Shown here: positions 57,024-64,000 of the stretch, in pieces | How positions within the stretch are numbered: position 1 is the first letter of the stretch | Layout: every line of letters begins with the position of its first letter | Assembly (NCBI GenBank): GCA_028285245.1 | Contig: JANQPY010000062.1 | Coordinates: 19,450 to 83,449 of the forward strand | Source: Gammaproteobacteria bacterium | GTDB lineage: Bacteria > Pseudomonadota > Gammaproteobacteria > Steroidobacterales > GCA-2729495 | Direction: 5' to 3' | DNA length: 64,000 bases | The notes under the pieces: generated by a model | Databases searched by the model: none | Told to the model about the DNA's origin: nothing | Seen by the model: the letters and a program-made list of their open reading frames with translations, nothing else | Translations under genes and position numbers: made by a program

Positions 57024-58304
57024 ATGAACTATCAGCCACCCCGCCGGGTTGCCATCATTGGTAGTAGCCGAATCCCGTTTTGCCGCGCGCATACGAGCTA
57101 CGCCGAGGAATCCAATCAGGACATGATGACGGCGTCGCTTAAGCACCTGGTCACCAGGTATGGTCTGGACGGCGTCAAGATTGACGACGCAGCGCTGGGC
57201 GCAGTGATAAAGCACTCACGCGATTTCAATCTCGCCAGGGAGTGTGTGCTCGGCAGCGGACTGTCCCCCGAGACGCCCGCGTTTGATGTGCAGCGTGCAT
57301 GCGGTACGAGCCTGGAGACAGCCATCCTGCTGGGCAACAAGATCGCTTTGGGGCAGATCGACAGCGCCATCGCTGCGGGCGTGGACACCATCAGTGACGC
57401 GCCCATCGTGTATCCGGACGGTTACCGCAGGCTGCTGTTGAGAAGCGCCCGCGGCCGATCCCTGGGCGACAAGCTCAAGCCCTGGCTGGGACTGCGGCCC
57501 CGGCACTTCAAACCGAGTTTTCCCGGTGTCGAGGAGCCGCGCACAGGTCTAAGCATGGGAGAAAGCACAGAGCTGACCGCCAAGGAATGGAGCATCACGC
57601 GCGCAGCGCAGGATGAACTGGCGCTGGCCAGCCACCACCGGGCGGCGGCTGCCTGGGAAGAAGGATTCTTCGACGACATTGTTGCACCACATGCGGGCGC
57701 AACCATCGACAACAACATTCGCAAAGATACGTCGCTGGAAAAACTGAGCTCGCTGAAACCGGTATTCGATCGGAGCGGCAACGGGACGATGACGGCCGGC
57801 AACAGCACCCCGCTTACCGACGGAGCCGCGTCGGTGTTATTGGCCTCAGAGGAATGGGCGCGTGAACGTAACCTGCCTGTGCAGGCGTACCTTCGCTACG
57901 GCAAAGCAGCCGCCGTTGACTTCGTTAGTCGTGACGGGCTGCTGATGGCGCCGGCCTTCGCGGTTTCGGAGATGCTGAAGGATGCCGATCTGACCTTTGC
58001 GGATTTCGACCTGTTCGAGATTCACGAAGCGTTTGCGGCGCAAACACTGGCCACGCTCGCCGCCTGGGAATCTGCAGAATTCTGCCGTGACCGGCTGGGC
58101 CGCTCGACCCCGCTGGGCAGCATCGACAGAGACAAACTCAATACGCGTGGCGGCAGCCTCGCGATTGGTCATCCATTCGCCGCGACTGGCGCGCGCATCG
58201 TCGGCAGCCTGGCGAAGATGCTGGCTGAACGCGGCTCTGGCCGCGGGCTGATATCGGTGTGCACGGCTGGCGGCATGGGCGTCACGGCCATCCTCGAACG
58301 CTGA
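57024..58304 (+). CDS. Acetyl-CoA C-acyltransferase (FadI-like thiolase)
   Basis: 426 residues from ATG 57024, with AGGAG 6 bp upstream. The acyl-accepting Cys is in QRACGTSLETAILL, the His in LAIGHPFAATGARI, and the second Cys in SVCTAGGMGV; EIHEAFAAQTLATL is also standard. The length and the Arg/Lys-rich insertion near residues 140-180 are FadI-like rather than PhaA-like. It should cleave 3-ketoacyl-CoA. The partner hydratase/dehydrogenase FadJ is not in the window. Confidence 0.88.
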   Translation: MNYQPPRRVAIIGSSRIPFCRAHTSYAEESNQDMMTASLKHLVTRYGLDGVKIDDAALGAVIKHSRDFNLARECVLGSGLSPETPAFDVQRACGTSLETAILLGNKIALGQIDSAIAAGVDTISDAPIVYPDGYRRLLLRSARGRSLGDKLKPWLGLRPRHFKPSFPGVEEPRTGLSMGESTELTAKEWSITRAAQDELALASHHRAAAAWEEGFFDDIVAPHAGATIDNNIRKDTSLEKLSSLKPVFDRSGNGTMTAGNSTPLTDGAASVLLASEEWARERNLPVQAYLRYGKAAAVDFVSRDGLLMAPAFAVSEMLKDADLTFADFDLFEIHEAFAAQTLATLAAWESAEFCRDRLGRSTPLGSIDRDKLNTRGGSLAIGHPFAATGARIVGSLAKMLAERGSGRGLISVCTAGGMGVTAILER

Positions 58305-58348
58305 CGTGCGATCGCGTCGCCGGTTGGGTCACCGGGTAGTTTCGAAGC

Positions 58349-60091
58349 ATGGCTGAAATCGACGCCTGGATGGCGGCCATCAATTCCGTGCTCTGGCACA
58401 ACAGTGTCTTGCTGGTGATTCTTGGCACGGGGCTGCTGTTCACAATCTGGAGTGGCTTCTGTCAGTACCGCGCGCTCACGCACGGCGTGGCGGTGTTGCG
58501 CGGACGCTATGACGATCCGAATGATCCAGGGGCAATCAGCCACTTTCAGGCCCTGTCGGCCGCGCTGTCGGCCACCGTCGGACTCGGCAACATCGGTGGA
58601 GTTGCATTAGCTATATCGCTGGGCGGCCCGGGCGCTGTGTTCTGGATGTGGGTCGTTGGTTTCGTCGGAATGGCGCTAAAGCTCACGGAAGTGACGCTGT
58701 CAATGCTGTACCGGAATACGGACGATCCAGATAAACCGCGCGGTGGGCCGATGTGGGTCATCAGTCAGTCGCTGGCAGCCCGCGGCGAAAACTGGGGCCG
58801 TGTTGGCAAAGCGATCGGCGTCGTGTTCTGCCTCACACTGCTTGTATCCACCATCACCAGCGGCAACATGTTTCAGGCCTGGAACGTAGGCGAGCTGACC
58901 GAAAGCTACTTCGGCATTCCAAGCGTTGCGAGCGGCATCGTACTGGCAGTGCTGGTGGGCATGGTCATCATCGGCGGCATCAAGCGCATCGGCGCCGTGG
59001 CAGGACGGCTTGTGCCCATCATGATCACACTGTACCTGCTCGCTTCGGTCTACGTGCTGGCCATCAACTTCGCCGAGATTCCCAACCTGCTCACGCTAAT
59101 TGTTCGCTCCGCCTTCTCGACAGCGGACGCGACGGGCGCATTCATTGGCGGCACCGCCGGCTACGCGTTTCTCTTTGGCATGAAACGCGCGCTGTTCTCC
59201 AATGAAGTCGGCCAGGGCACTTCGCCGATCGCCCACGCCGCAGCGCGCACAGATGAGCCAGTCAGAGAGGGCGTGGTCGCCGGTCTTGAACCGTTCATCG
59301 ACACCCTCGTTGTTTGCACGCTAACGGCGCTGGTCATTCTGAGCACCGGTATCTGGAATCGCGATGCGGCATTCTCGCTCGACGAACCGCCCATCTCTCT
59401 GCAGACGGAAGCAGGCTGGCAGTTCAGCGAGACGCCGCTGCCGGAGCGGCAGGCGAATGTCTGGCCGGACCAGGCGAACGTCTTCATGATTGTCGAGGCC
59501 GATCACAATCCGCAGGCGGATGCGCCACTGCACCGGGTCGAAGGCACCGTGTCGACGGCAGGCAGCCAGCCGAGCATCGCATGGCAACCCTATACCGGCG
59601 ACACGCAGCCGGTTGCTGATGGCAAGGTCTATGAGACGCTGGTCGGCGCCACTTTAACGGCCCGCGCCTTCGACACGGTCACACCCGGTTTAGGCAAATG
59701 GCTTATTACGCTGGCCTCTTGGCTATTCGCTTTCTCCACCATGATTTCGTGGAGCTACTACGGCGAGCAGGGCATGGTATTTCTGGCCGGAGAGAAAGCC
59801 GTCGTTCCGTACAAAGTGGTTTATTGCCTGCTGGCAGTTGTGGCCACGGCTGGCCTGCTACAGACCGACACCCAGCTCGACAATCTCACCGGCATAGGTA
59901 CCGGTGTCATGTTGTTCGCCAATCTACCCATCATGTGGCTGTTGGGCAGCACCGCTATGCGCGCTTACAAAGACTACATCCGCCGGCTTGACGATGGCCA
60001 GATCGGCCCGGGTCATAAGCCACCCACATTGGAAGAGTTAATAAGTGGCCGCGATTCATCGGCGGCTTCAAGGGAGAAACAGCAATCATGA
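58349..60091 (+). CDS. Sodium:alanine/glycine symporter (AGCS family) with insertion
   Basis: 580 residues, about 11 membrane helices. AGCS signatures: SHFQALSAALSATVGLGNIG, GPGAVFWMWVVGFVGM and FLFGMKRALFSNEVGQGTS. Between residues about 330 and 440, before the AFDTVTPGLGKWLITL segment, there is a polar stretch of about 110 residues that typical 450-500 residue members lack. It imports small amino acids with sodium. Its stop overlaps the next ATG by 4 bp. Confidence 0.9.
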   Translation: MAEIDAWMAAINSVLWHNSVLLVILGTGLLFTIWSGFCQYRALTHGVAVLRGRYDDPNDPGAISHFQALSAALSATVGLGNIGGVALAISLGGPGAVFWMWVVGFVGMALKLTEVTLSMLYRNTDDPDKPRGGPMWVISQSLAARGENWGRVGKAIGVVFCLTLLVSTITSGNMFQAWNVGELTESYFGIPSVASGIVLAVLVGMVIIGGIKRIGAVAGRLVPIMITLYLLASVYVLAINFAEIPNLLTLIVRSAFSTADATGAFIGGTAGYAFLFGMKRALFSNEVGQGTSPIAHAAARTDEPVREGVVAGLEPFIDTLVVCTLTALVILSTGIWNRDAAFSLDEPPISLQTEAGWQFSETPLPERQANVWPDQANVFMIVEADHNPQADAPLHRVEGTVSTAGSQPSIAWQPYTGDTQPVADGKVYETLVGATLTARAFDTVTPGLGKWLITLASWLFAFSTMISWSYYGEQGMVFLAGEKAVVPYKVVYCLLAVVATAGLLQTDTQLDNLTGIGTGVMLFANLPIMWLLGSTAMRAYKDYIRRLDDGQIGPGHKPPTLEELISGRDSSAASREKQQS

Positions 60092-60951
60092 TTCTGGTGA
60101 CCGGCGCGGCCGGCAATACGGGTTTTGAAACGGCCCGGCATCTGCTTGAATCGGGTCAACCCGTACGGGCCATGGTCCGCTCAGCCGAGAAGGGTGAGCG
60201 GCTCAAGGCGCTCGGTGCGAACGTGGTGGTTGGCGATCTGACCGATGGTGCATTCGTAAAGAGCGCGCTGGACGGCGTCAGCAAGGCGATGTTGGTCATG
60301 CCTAACATTGAGCAGCAGCTCGAACTGGAGACCGCGTTCGTTGATGCGGCGGCGGCGGCAGGTCTGAAGCACTTCGTTTACCTGTCCTCGCTCGAGTCTG
60401 TCCCCGAGAACGAAAATCCCATCACACAGATGCACGTTGCAACCGAGGAGCACCTGCGCAAGTCCGGCTTACCCTGGACCATGGTCAGGCCCACTTTCTT
60501 CATGCAGCTTTTTCTCGCGTTTTCGAAAGGGATTCGTGAGACCGGCACGATTAAGCTGCCTACAGGCTCAGGAACCGTTGCCGCGACTGACGTTCGTGAC
60601 GTAGGCGCTTTCATCAGTCATGTGCTTGGCAGTGACGGTCACATCAATAAGAGCTACGACGTGACCGGACCACAGCTACTGGACTTCAATCAGATCGCAC
60701 AAATTTTTACTGATGTGCTGGGTAAGCCGGTGAGCTTTGTCGATGAGCCGATCGAGGAGTTTCGCAGCCGCTTCGCAAAGATCCAGCCAAGTCCGTGGCG
60801 GGTTGATGCGGTCTGCAAGGAGTTTCAGGGCATCGCGGCGGGCATCATCGATCACACGACGGCTACCTTTGCCGAGATCATGGGCCGGCAGCCAACGCCG
60901 CTGAGCCAGTTCATCGAAGACTATCGGACCGTATTTACAGGCTCTCCCTGA
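60088..60951 (+). CDS. NmrA-like NAD(P)-binding SDR-family protein
   Basis: 287 residues. ILVTGAAGNTGFETARHLLE is the dinucleotide motif, followed by MVRSAEKGERLKALG and a VYLSSLESVPENE region without the classic YxxxK, as in the NmrA/QOR2 group. Possible roles are quinone reduction or redox sensing. It overlaps the symporter by 4 bp and, at its end, the convergent oxidase by 17 bp. Confidence 0.85.
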   Translation: MILVTGAAGNTGFETARHLLESGQPVRAMVRSAEKGERLKALGANVVVGDLTDGAFVKSALDGVSKAMLVMPNIEQQLELETAFVDAAAAAGLKHFVYLSSLESVPENENPITQMHVATEEHLRKSGLPWTMVRPTFFMQLFLAFSKGIRETGTIKLPTGSGTVAATDVRDVGAFISHVLGSDGHINKSYDVTGPQLLDFNQIAQIFTDVLGKPVSFVDEPIEEFRSRFAKIQPSPWRVDAVCKEFQGIAAGIIDHTTATFAEIMGRQPTPLSQFIEDYRTVFTGSP

Positions 60952-62044
60952 CCAGATCCGCAATCGCCAGTGATGCAGTGAGTCCTGGCGACTCGATGCC
61001 GAACAGATTGACCAACCCGGCGACGCCGTGTTCGGCCGCTCCCTGCACAATGAAATCCGCTGGTGGCTCGCCCGGCCCGGCGACTTTTGGACGCAGCCCT
61101 GTGTAGGCCGGCTGCAGCCGCTCGGGGTCAAGATCAGGATAGTAGCGGCGGATCGCGGCGACAAAGCCATCGCGGCGCGACTCGTCAAAATCGTAGTTGA
61201 TCGTATCAACCCACTCGGTGTCCGGCCCGAAACGAGCCGCACCGGCCAGGTCCAGCGTGACGTGCACGCCCAACCCCTGATCGTTGGCAACCGGGTAGAC
61301 CAGCCGGCTAAACGGCGACCGGCCAGAAAGCGTGAAGTAGTGACCCTTAGACAGGTACGCGTGCGGCACGAATGCAGCGGGCACGCTGTCGATGCCGCCG
61401 GCGAGCGCTGGTGCATGCAGCCCGGCCGCGTTTACCAATTCCTGGCAGCGCAGCCGTGTCTCACCGTCTGAATCACACTGGAGATCGAAGCCGTGCGACT
61501 TGGCGGCGATGCGCACGACTGCGGTGTTCAGAGCGACTAATCCACCGTGAGCTTCGACGTCGGCCTGCAGAGACAGCATGAACTCGTGGCTGTCGATGAT
61601 GCCTGTCGACGGCGAGAGCAGACCCCGAACAGCGGTGACTGCAGGTTCGAAAGTAAGCACATCCTTGGCCGATAGCCATCGCAGATCGTCAACGCCGTTG
61701 TGAGCGGCCTGAGCGTAGTAGCGCTCAAGCGTGCTCACCTCGGCCGAATCAACCGCCACGATGAGTTTGCCAGTTCGCTGGTGGGCAATCTCTTTCTCGG
61801 TACAGTACCGGTAAAGCGCTTGTTTACCAGCGACGCACAGGCGCGCCTTCAGCGAACCAGCTGGGTAGTAAATCCCGGCATGAATAACCTCTGAGTTGCG
61901 GCTGCTGGTCTCCATACCAATCGCATTCGCGCGCTCGAGAACGATTACCTCACGGCCGGAAAGCGCCAAACTGCGTGCGACGGCAAGCCCCACCACGCCG
62001 GCGCCTACGACAACGGTCTGCACTGACTGCGCGGACCCGGTCAT
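60935..62044 (-). CDS. FAD-dependent oxidoreductase, LhgO-like (L-2-hydroxyglutarate oxidase family)
   Basis: 369 residues of the DAO family. FAD binding at VVVGAGVVGLAVARSLALSG, then ERANAIGMETSSRNSEVIHA and GIYYPAGSLKARLC, which is strongly L-2-hydroxyglutarate dehydrogenase-like; the C-terminal YTGLRPKVAG closes the FAD site. It probably oxidises L-2-hydroxyglutarate or a similar 2-hydroxy acid to the keto acid with electrons going to quinone or oxygen. Coupled by a 4-bp overlap to the AEC transporter gene upstream. Confidence 0.87.
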   Translation of the reverse strand: MTGSAQSVQTVVVGAGVVGLAVARSLALSGREVIVLERANAIGMETSSRNSEVIHAGIYYPAGSLKARLCVAGKQALYRYCTEKEIAHQRTGKLIVAVDSAEVSTLERYYAQAAHNGVDDLRWLSAKDVLTFEPAVTAVRGLLSPSTGIIDSHEFMLSLQADVEAHGGLVALNTAVVRIAAKSHGFDLQCDSDGETRLRCQELVNAAGLHAPALAGGIDSVPAAFVPHAYLSKGHYFTLSGRSPFSRLVYPVANDQGLGVHVTLDLAGAARFGPDTEWVDTINYDFDESRRDGFVAAIRRYYPDLDPERLQPAYTGLRPKVAGPGEPPADFIVQGAAEHGVAGLVNLFGIESPGLTASLAIADLVRESL

Positions 62045-62934
62045 GGCTGTGCGACTCCGGCGAGTGCCAGCAGCACGAGTGGCGGCAACAGCAGGAAGCT
62101 AATCAGCGTGGATATCACAATGGAGCCCGCCACGTCCTCCGGATGGCGTGCGTATCGCGCCGCAAGCAGAAAGTTAAAGACAGCAACGGGCATAGCCGCC
62201 TGAATAATCACCACGCCGCGCATCGTACCCTCAAGCTCCAGCAGCCAGACAACGGCCATGCCGATACCAAAACCCAGCGCGAGCCGAAGCGCGGCGATCA
62301 TAGCCGAGACGGCGGCGCGCTCAATGCGAAAACTCCCTAGTGCGTGACCCAGGGCAAGCAACATTAGCGGTATGGCGATATCGGCGAGCAACTCGAGCGT
62401 GTTGTCCAGCCACAGCGGGGTCGAGAGCTGCAGATTAACGATGGCCAGACCGGCGACGGCAGCATAGATGATTGGCGTGCGAACGAGTGTTGACCACGCC
62501 GGCTCTCGACCTTGAAACAGAGGCCCGATGATGAACTGCGCCAGCGCGCCGACGAGATAGAAAGCCACGGCCAGCCCGAGTCCTTCCGCACCGAACGCGA
62601 ACAGGCACAGCGGCAACCCCAGGTTGCCCACGTTCCCAAAAACTACCGGCGGCAGGTAGCTGCGCTGCGGCTGGCGCATTAGCTTGAGCGCAAACCAGCC
62701 CAGGATGCCGCAGGCCAGGACCAGTCCGAAAGCGATACCCAAAGCCTGCATGAAGTCCGGCGCCTGGGTGTCGAGGCCCGCGATGCCATTCAAAACAAGC
62801 GCGGGTGCGCCAATATTCATGACAATGCGCGTGATGAATTCCCGTTCGAAGGGCCAACCGGCGCGCGCCCAGAAATAGCCTAGGCCCGCGCAGGCGAAAA
62901 CGGGCACGATGATGGGCAGTAATTTCGCGTACAT
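62041..62934 (-). CDS. AEC-family (auxin efflux carrier-type) transporter
   Basis: 297 residues with about 10 membrane helices in two repeats. AGLGYFWARAGWPFEREF and VFGNVGNLGLPLCLFAFG match the family; the second carries the conserved helix-breaking NxGxxGxP. Bacterial members move organic acids such as malate or malonate. Coupling to a 2-hydroxy acid oxidase gene suggests transport of that acid, which is only inference. Confidence 0.88.
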   Translation of the reverse strand: MYAKLLPIIVPVFACAGLGYFWARAGWPFEREFITRIVMNIGAPALVLNGIAGLDTQAPDFMQALGIAFGLVLACGILGWFALKLMRQPQRSYLPPVVFGNVGNLGLPLCLFAFGAEGLGLAVAFYLVGALAQFIIGPLFQGREPAWSTLVRTPIIYAAVAGLAIVNLQLSTPLWLDNTLELLADIAIPLMLLALGHALGSFRIERAAVSAMIAALRLALGFGIGMAVVWLLELEGTMRGVVIIQAAMPVAVFNFLLAARYARHPEDVAGSIVISTLISFLLLPPLVLLALAGVAQP

Positions 62935-63035
62935 GGGGAAAGATCAGAAGTATGCAGCGATGATTCTCGCATGCGTCGCCGCTAACATGCGCGGAGCCGT
63001 CCCTATCCGTTCTCAAGCTCAGAGGTTCCTTCAGT

Positions 63036-63701
63036 ATGACCGCGTCAATTTCGCTTACCGCCGAAGACGGTTTTGAATTCACCGGGCAGCTTGCGGAGCC
63101 TGAGGGCAAACCCGTTGCCGGGCTGGTCGTACTGCAGGAAATCTTTGGCGTGACCGGCCACATTCAACAGGTGACCGAACGGTTTGCTGAAGCCGGTTAC
63201 CTCGCGGTGGCACCCAGCCTGTTCGACCGTGCACAGCCCGGCATCGTGCTTGACTACGCCGATGTAACGAAAGGCCGGGACATCATGATGTCTTTGGACA
63301 TCGAGCAATGCGTGCTCGACATGGGTGCGGCCGCTGACGCCGTGCGGACGGCAGGAAAGGTTGGGGTGATCGGCTACTGCTGGGGCGGTGCGATGGCAGA
63401 TCTTGCAGCCGGGCGCGTTGAAATCGACGCCGCTGTCTCTTACTACGGAGGCCGCATCGCCAGCTGGCTGGACATAAAGCCTCAGTGCCCGGTGATGTAC
63501 CACTTCGGCGAAACCGACCCGCTCATCCCGGCCGATGTCGTGGAGCAGATCCGCGGCGGCAGACCCGACGGAGAGCTCTTCGTCTACCCGGAGGCCGGCC
63601 ACGGCTTTAACTGCGATGAACGCCCTGACTTCCACCCCACCAGCGCCGCGCTGGCGCTGAGGCGAACCAAAGAGTTCTTTGCGCAGCATTTGCACGGATA
63701 G
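63036..63701 (+). CDS. Dienelactone hydrolase-family protein
   Basis: 221 residues, alpha/beta-hydrolase. Nucleophile Cys in VIGYCWGGAMADL; acid Asp in YHFGETDPLIP; His in PEAGHGFNCDERPD. Glu36-type residue in VLQEIFGVTGHI is conserved, as in carboxymethylenebutenolidase. No chlorocatechol genes are nearby, so its substrate is uncertain. A palindrome begins 6 bp after its stop. Confidence 0.9.
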   Translation: MTASISLTAEDGFEFTGQLAEPEGKPVAGLVVLQEIFGVTGHIQQVTERFAEAGYLAVAPSLFDRAQPGIVLDYADVTKGRDIMMSLDIEQCVLDMGAAADAVRTAGKVGVIGYCWGGAMADLAAGRVEIDAAVSYYGGRIASWLDIKPQCPVMYHFGETDPLIPADVVEQIRGGRPDGELFVYPEAGHGFNCDERPDFHPTSAALALRRTKEFFAQHLHG

Positions 63702-63706
63702 TTTCT

Positions 63707-63719
63707 GGGGTCTGACCCC
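63707..63719. repeat. GGGGTCTGACCCC palindrome, copy 2
   Basis: Identical to the 13-mer at 32124-32136 and placed just after the dienelactone hydrolase stop. It lies 26 bp before a longer inverted repeat, and the two together may be one repeated element. Confidence 0.6.
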
Positions 63720-63745
63720 GACGCCCACGCGTCAGGCAACGGGCA

Positions 63746-63832
63746 GAGGGCTCGGGTCGGCGAAGCATGGAGGAGGAATAAAGCGGACCGCAGGGAGCCA
63801 TCCGACGGAAGGTTTAGGCGACCCGAGCCCTC
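63746..63832. repeat. Inverted repeat with 14-bp arms and 59-bp interior
   Basis: GAGGGCTCGGGTCG (63746-63759) pairs exactly with CGACCCGAGCCCTC (63819-63832). The interior contains the small palindrome GCGGACCGC and a purine-rich GGAGGAGGAATAAAG. It lies between convergent genes, 3 bp from the FAH-family stop, so both transcripts could fold here. There is no terminal T run, so it is not a typical terminator. A REP-like or miniature element is likely. Confidence 0.6.
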
Positions 63833-63835
63833 ACG

Positions 63836-64000
63836 TTAAGGCTCATCACTTTGCGCAATCGCCTCGTCCGCCACAACATTCACTAACGTACCAATCCCCG
63901 ACACAGACACCTCTACCCTGTCACCCGGGGCAAGCCAGCGCGGTGGCGTGCGCGCCGCTCCCACGCCGCTCGGCGTACCAGTCGCGATGACATCTCCAGG
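63836..64000 (-). CDS. Fumarylacetoacetate hydrolase-family protein, C-terminal end only
   Basis: The last 54 codons of a minus-strand gene that runs off the right edge. The translation contains [34 protein letters not shown] and [15 protein letters not shown], the strongly conserved closing segment of the FAH family (2-hydroxyhepta-2,4-diene-dioate isomerase and acylpyruvate hydrolase type). Convergent with the dienelactone hydrolase gene. Confidence 0.88.
   Translation of the reverse strand, partial: PGDVIATGTPSGVGAARTPPRWLAPGDRVEVSVSGIGTLVNVVADEAIAQSDEP

Noticed and set aside
63746..63832. Integron attC site
   Set aside because: Large inverted repeat in an intergenic region, but the GTTRRRY / RYYYAAC core sequences are absent.

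Overview
ORGANISM. The window reads as a chromosomal segment of a high-GC (roughly 60% by eye) gammaproteobacterium. The evidence is the gene order dut-coaBC / radC-rpmB-rpmG-mutM-coaD-rsmD / ftsY-ftsE-ftsX-rpoH, which is the standard gammaproteobacterial layout, together with AmpG, a PagL-like lipid A deacylase, and Wzi, Wzx, Wzy and Wzz homologues. I cannot place it below class; an environmental lineage near Chromatiales, Xanthomonadales or Woeseiales is only a guess. LAYOUT. (1) About 1-28.1 kb, all on the minus strand: a surface polysaccharide (capsule, EPS or O-antigen) locus. Transcription runs from wzi (28.1 kb) through a long SLBB-repeat Wza-like export protein, a WbpM/CapD-type 4,6-dehydratase, a WbpB-WbpD-WbpE set, Wzz, Wzy and Wzx. 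It continues through a modification block (methyltransferase, ATP-grasp enzyme, 2OG-Fe(II) oxygenase, polysaccharide deacetylase, AsnB-type amidotransferase), three glycosyltransferases, two more methyltransferases and an epimerase. It ends with a GNAT, a DegT aminotransferase and the phosphoglycosyl transferase that starts the chain. (2) 28.2-33.6 kb: trmB, a PagL-like deacylase, the xthA-ampG-Rieske set, pyrE and a DUF4124 protein. (3) 33.7-46.2 kb: housekeeping core with dut, coaBC, radC, rpmB, rpmG, a fatty acid desaturase, mutM, ggt, coaD, rsmD, ftsY, ftsE, ftsX, rpoH and an OmpA-family lipoprotein. (4) 46.3-64 kb: a DUF962/Mpo1-like protein, MATE transporter, Nudix hydrolase, NAD-type isocitrate dehydrogenase, gltBD, DUF924 protein, FadI-like thiolase, AGCS symporter, NmrA-like protein, LhgO-like oxidase, AEC transporter, dienelactone hydrolase, and the C-terminal end of a fumarylacetoacetate hydrolase-family gene at the right edge. 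HOW THE GENES FIT. The polysaccharide locus holds most of a Wzx/Wzy pathway. It can be read as making a 2,4-diamino-2,4,6-trideoxy (bacillosamine-type) initiating sugar (WbpM-like, aminotransferase, GNAT, PglC/WcaJ-like transferase) and a 2,3-diacetamido uronic acid (WbpB/D/E). Uronamide or amino-acyl decoration by the AsnB and ATP-grasp enzymes is an inference. No Wzc-type tyrosine kinase is present in the window. MAIN SIGNALS. A perfect CIRCE operator (TTAGCACTC-N9-GAGTGCTAA) lies 9 bp before the rpoH start, with a CRP-like GTGA-N6-TCAC palindrome just upstream, so heat-shock sigma synthesis may be under HrcA control. Others are the five-gene modification block, a 14-bp-arm inverted repeat next to a GGGGTCTGACCCC palindrome at 63.7-63.8 kb that also occurs at 32.1 kb, a probable frameshift in the ggt signal peptide, and a MATE gene with no ordinary start codon in the expected place. 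I found no CRISPR array, insertion sequence, rRNA or tRNA. The only gene-free stretch over 300 bp is 55962-56377, which holds a probable gltB promoter and a hairpin.
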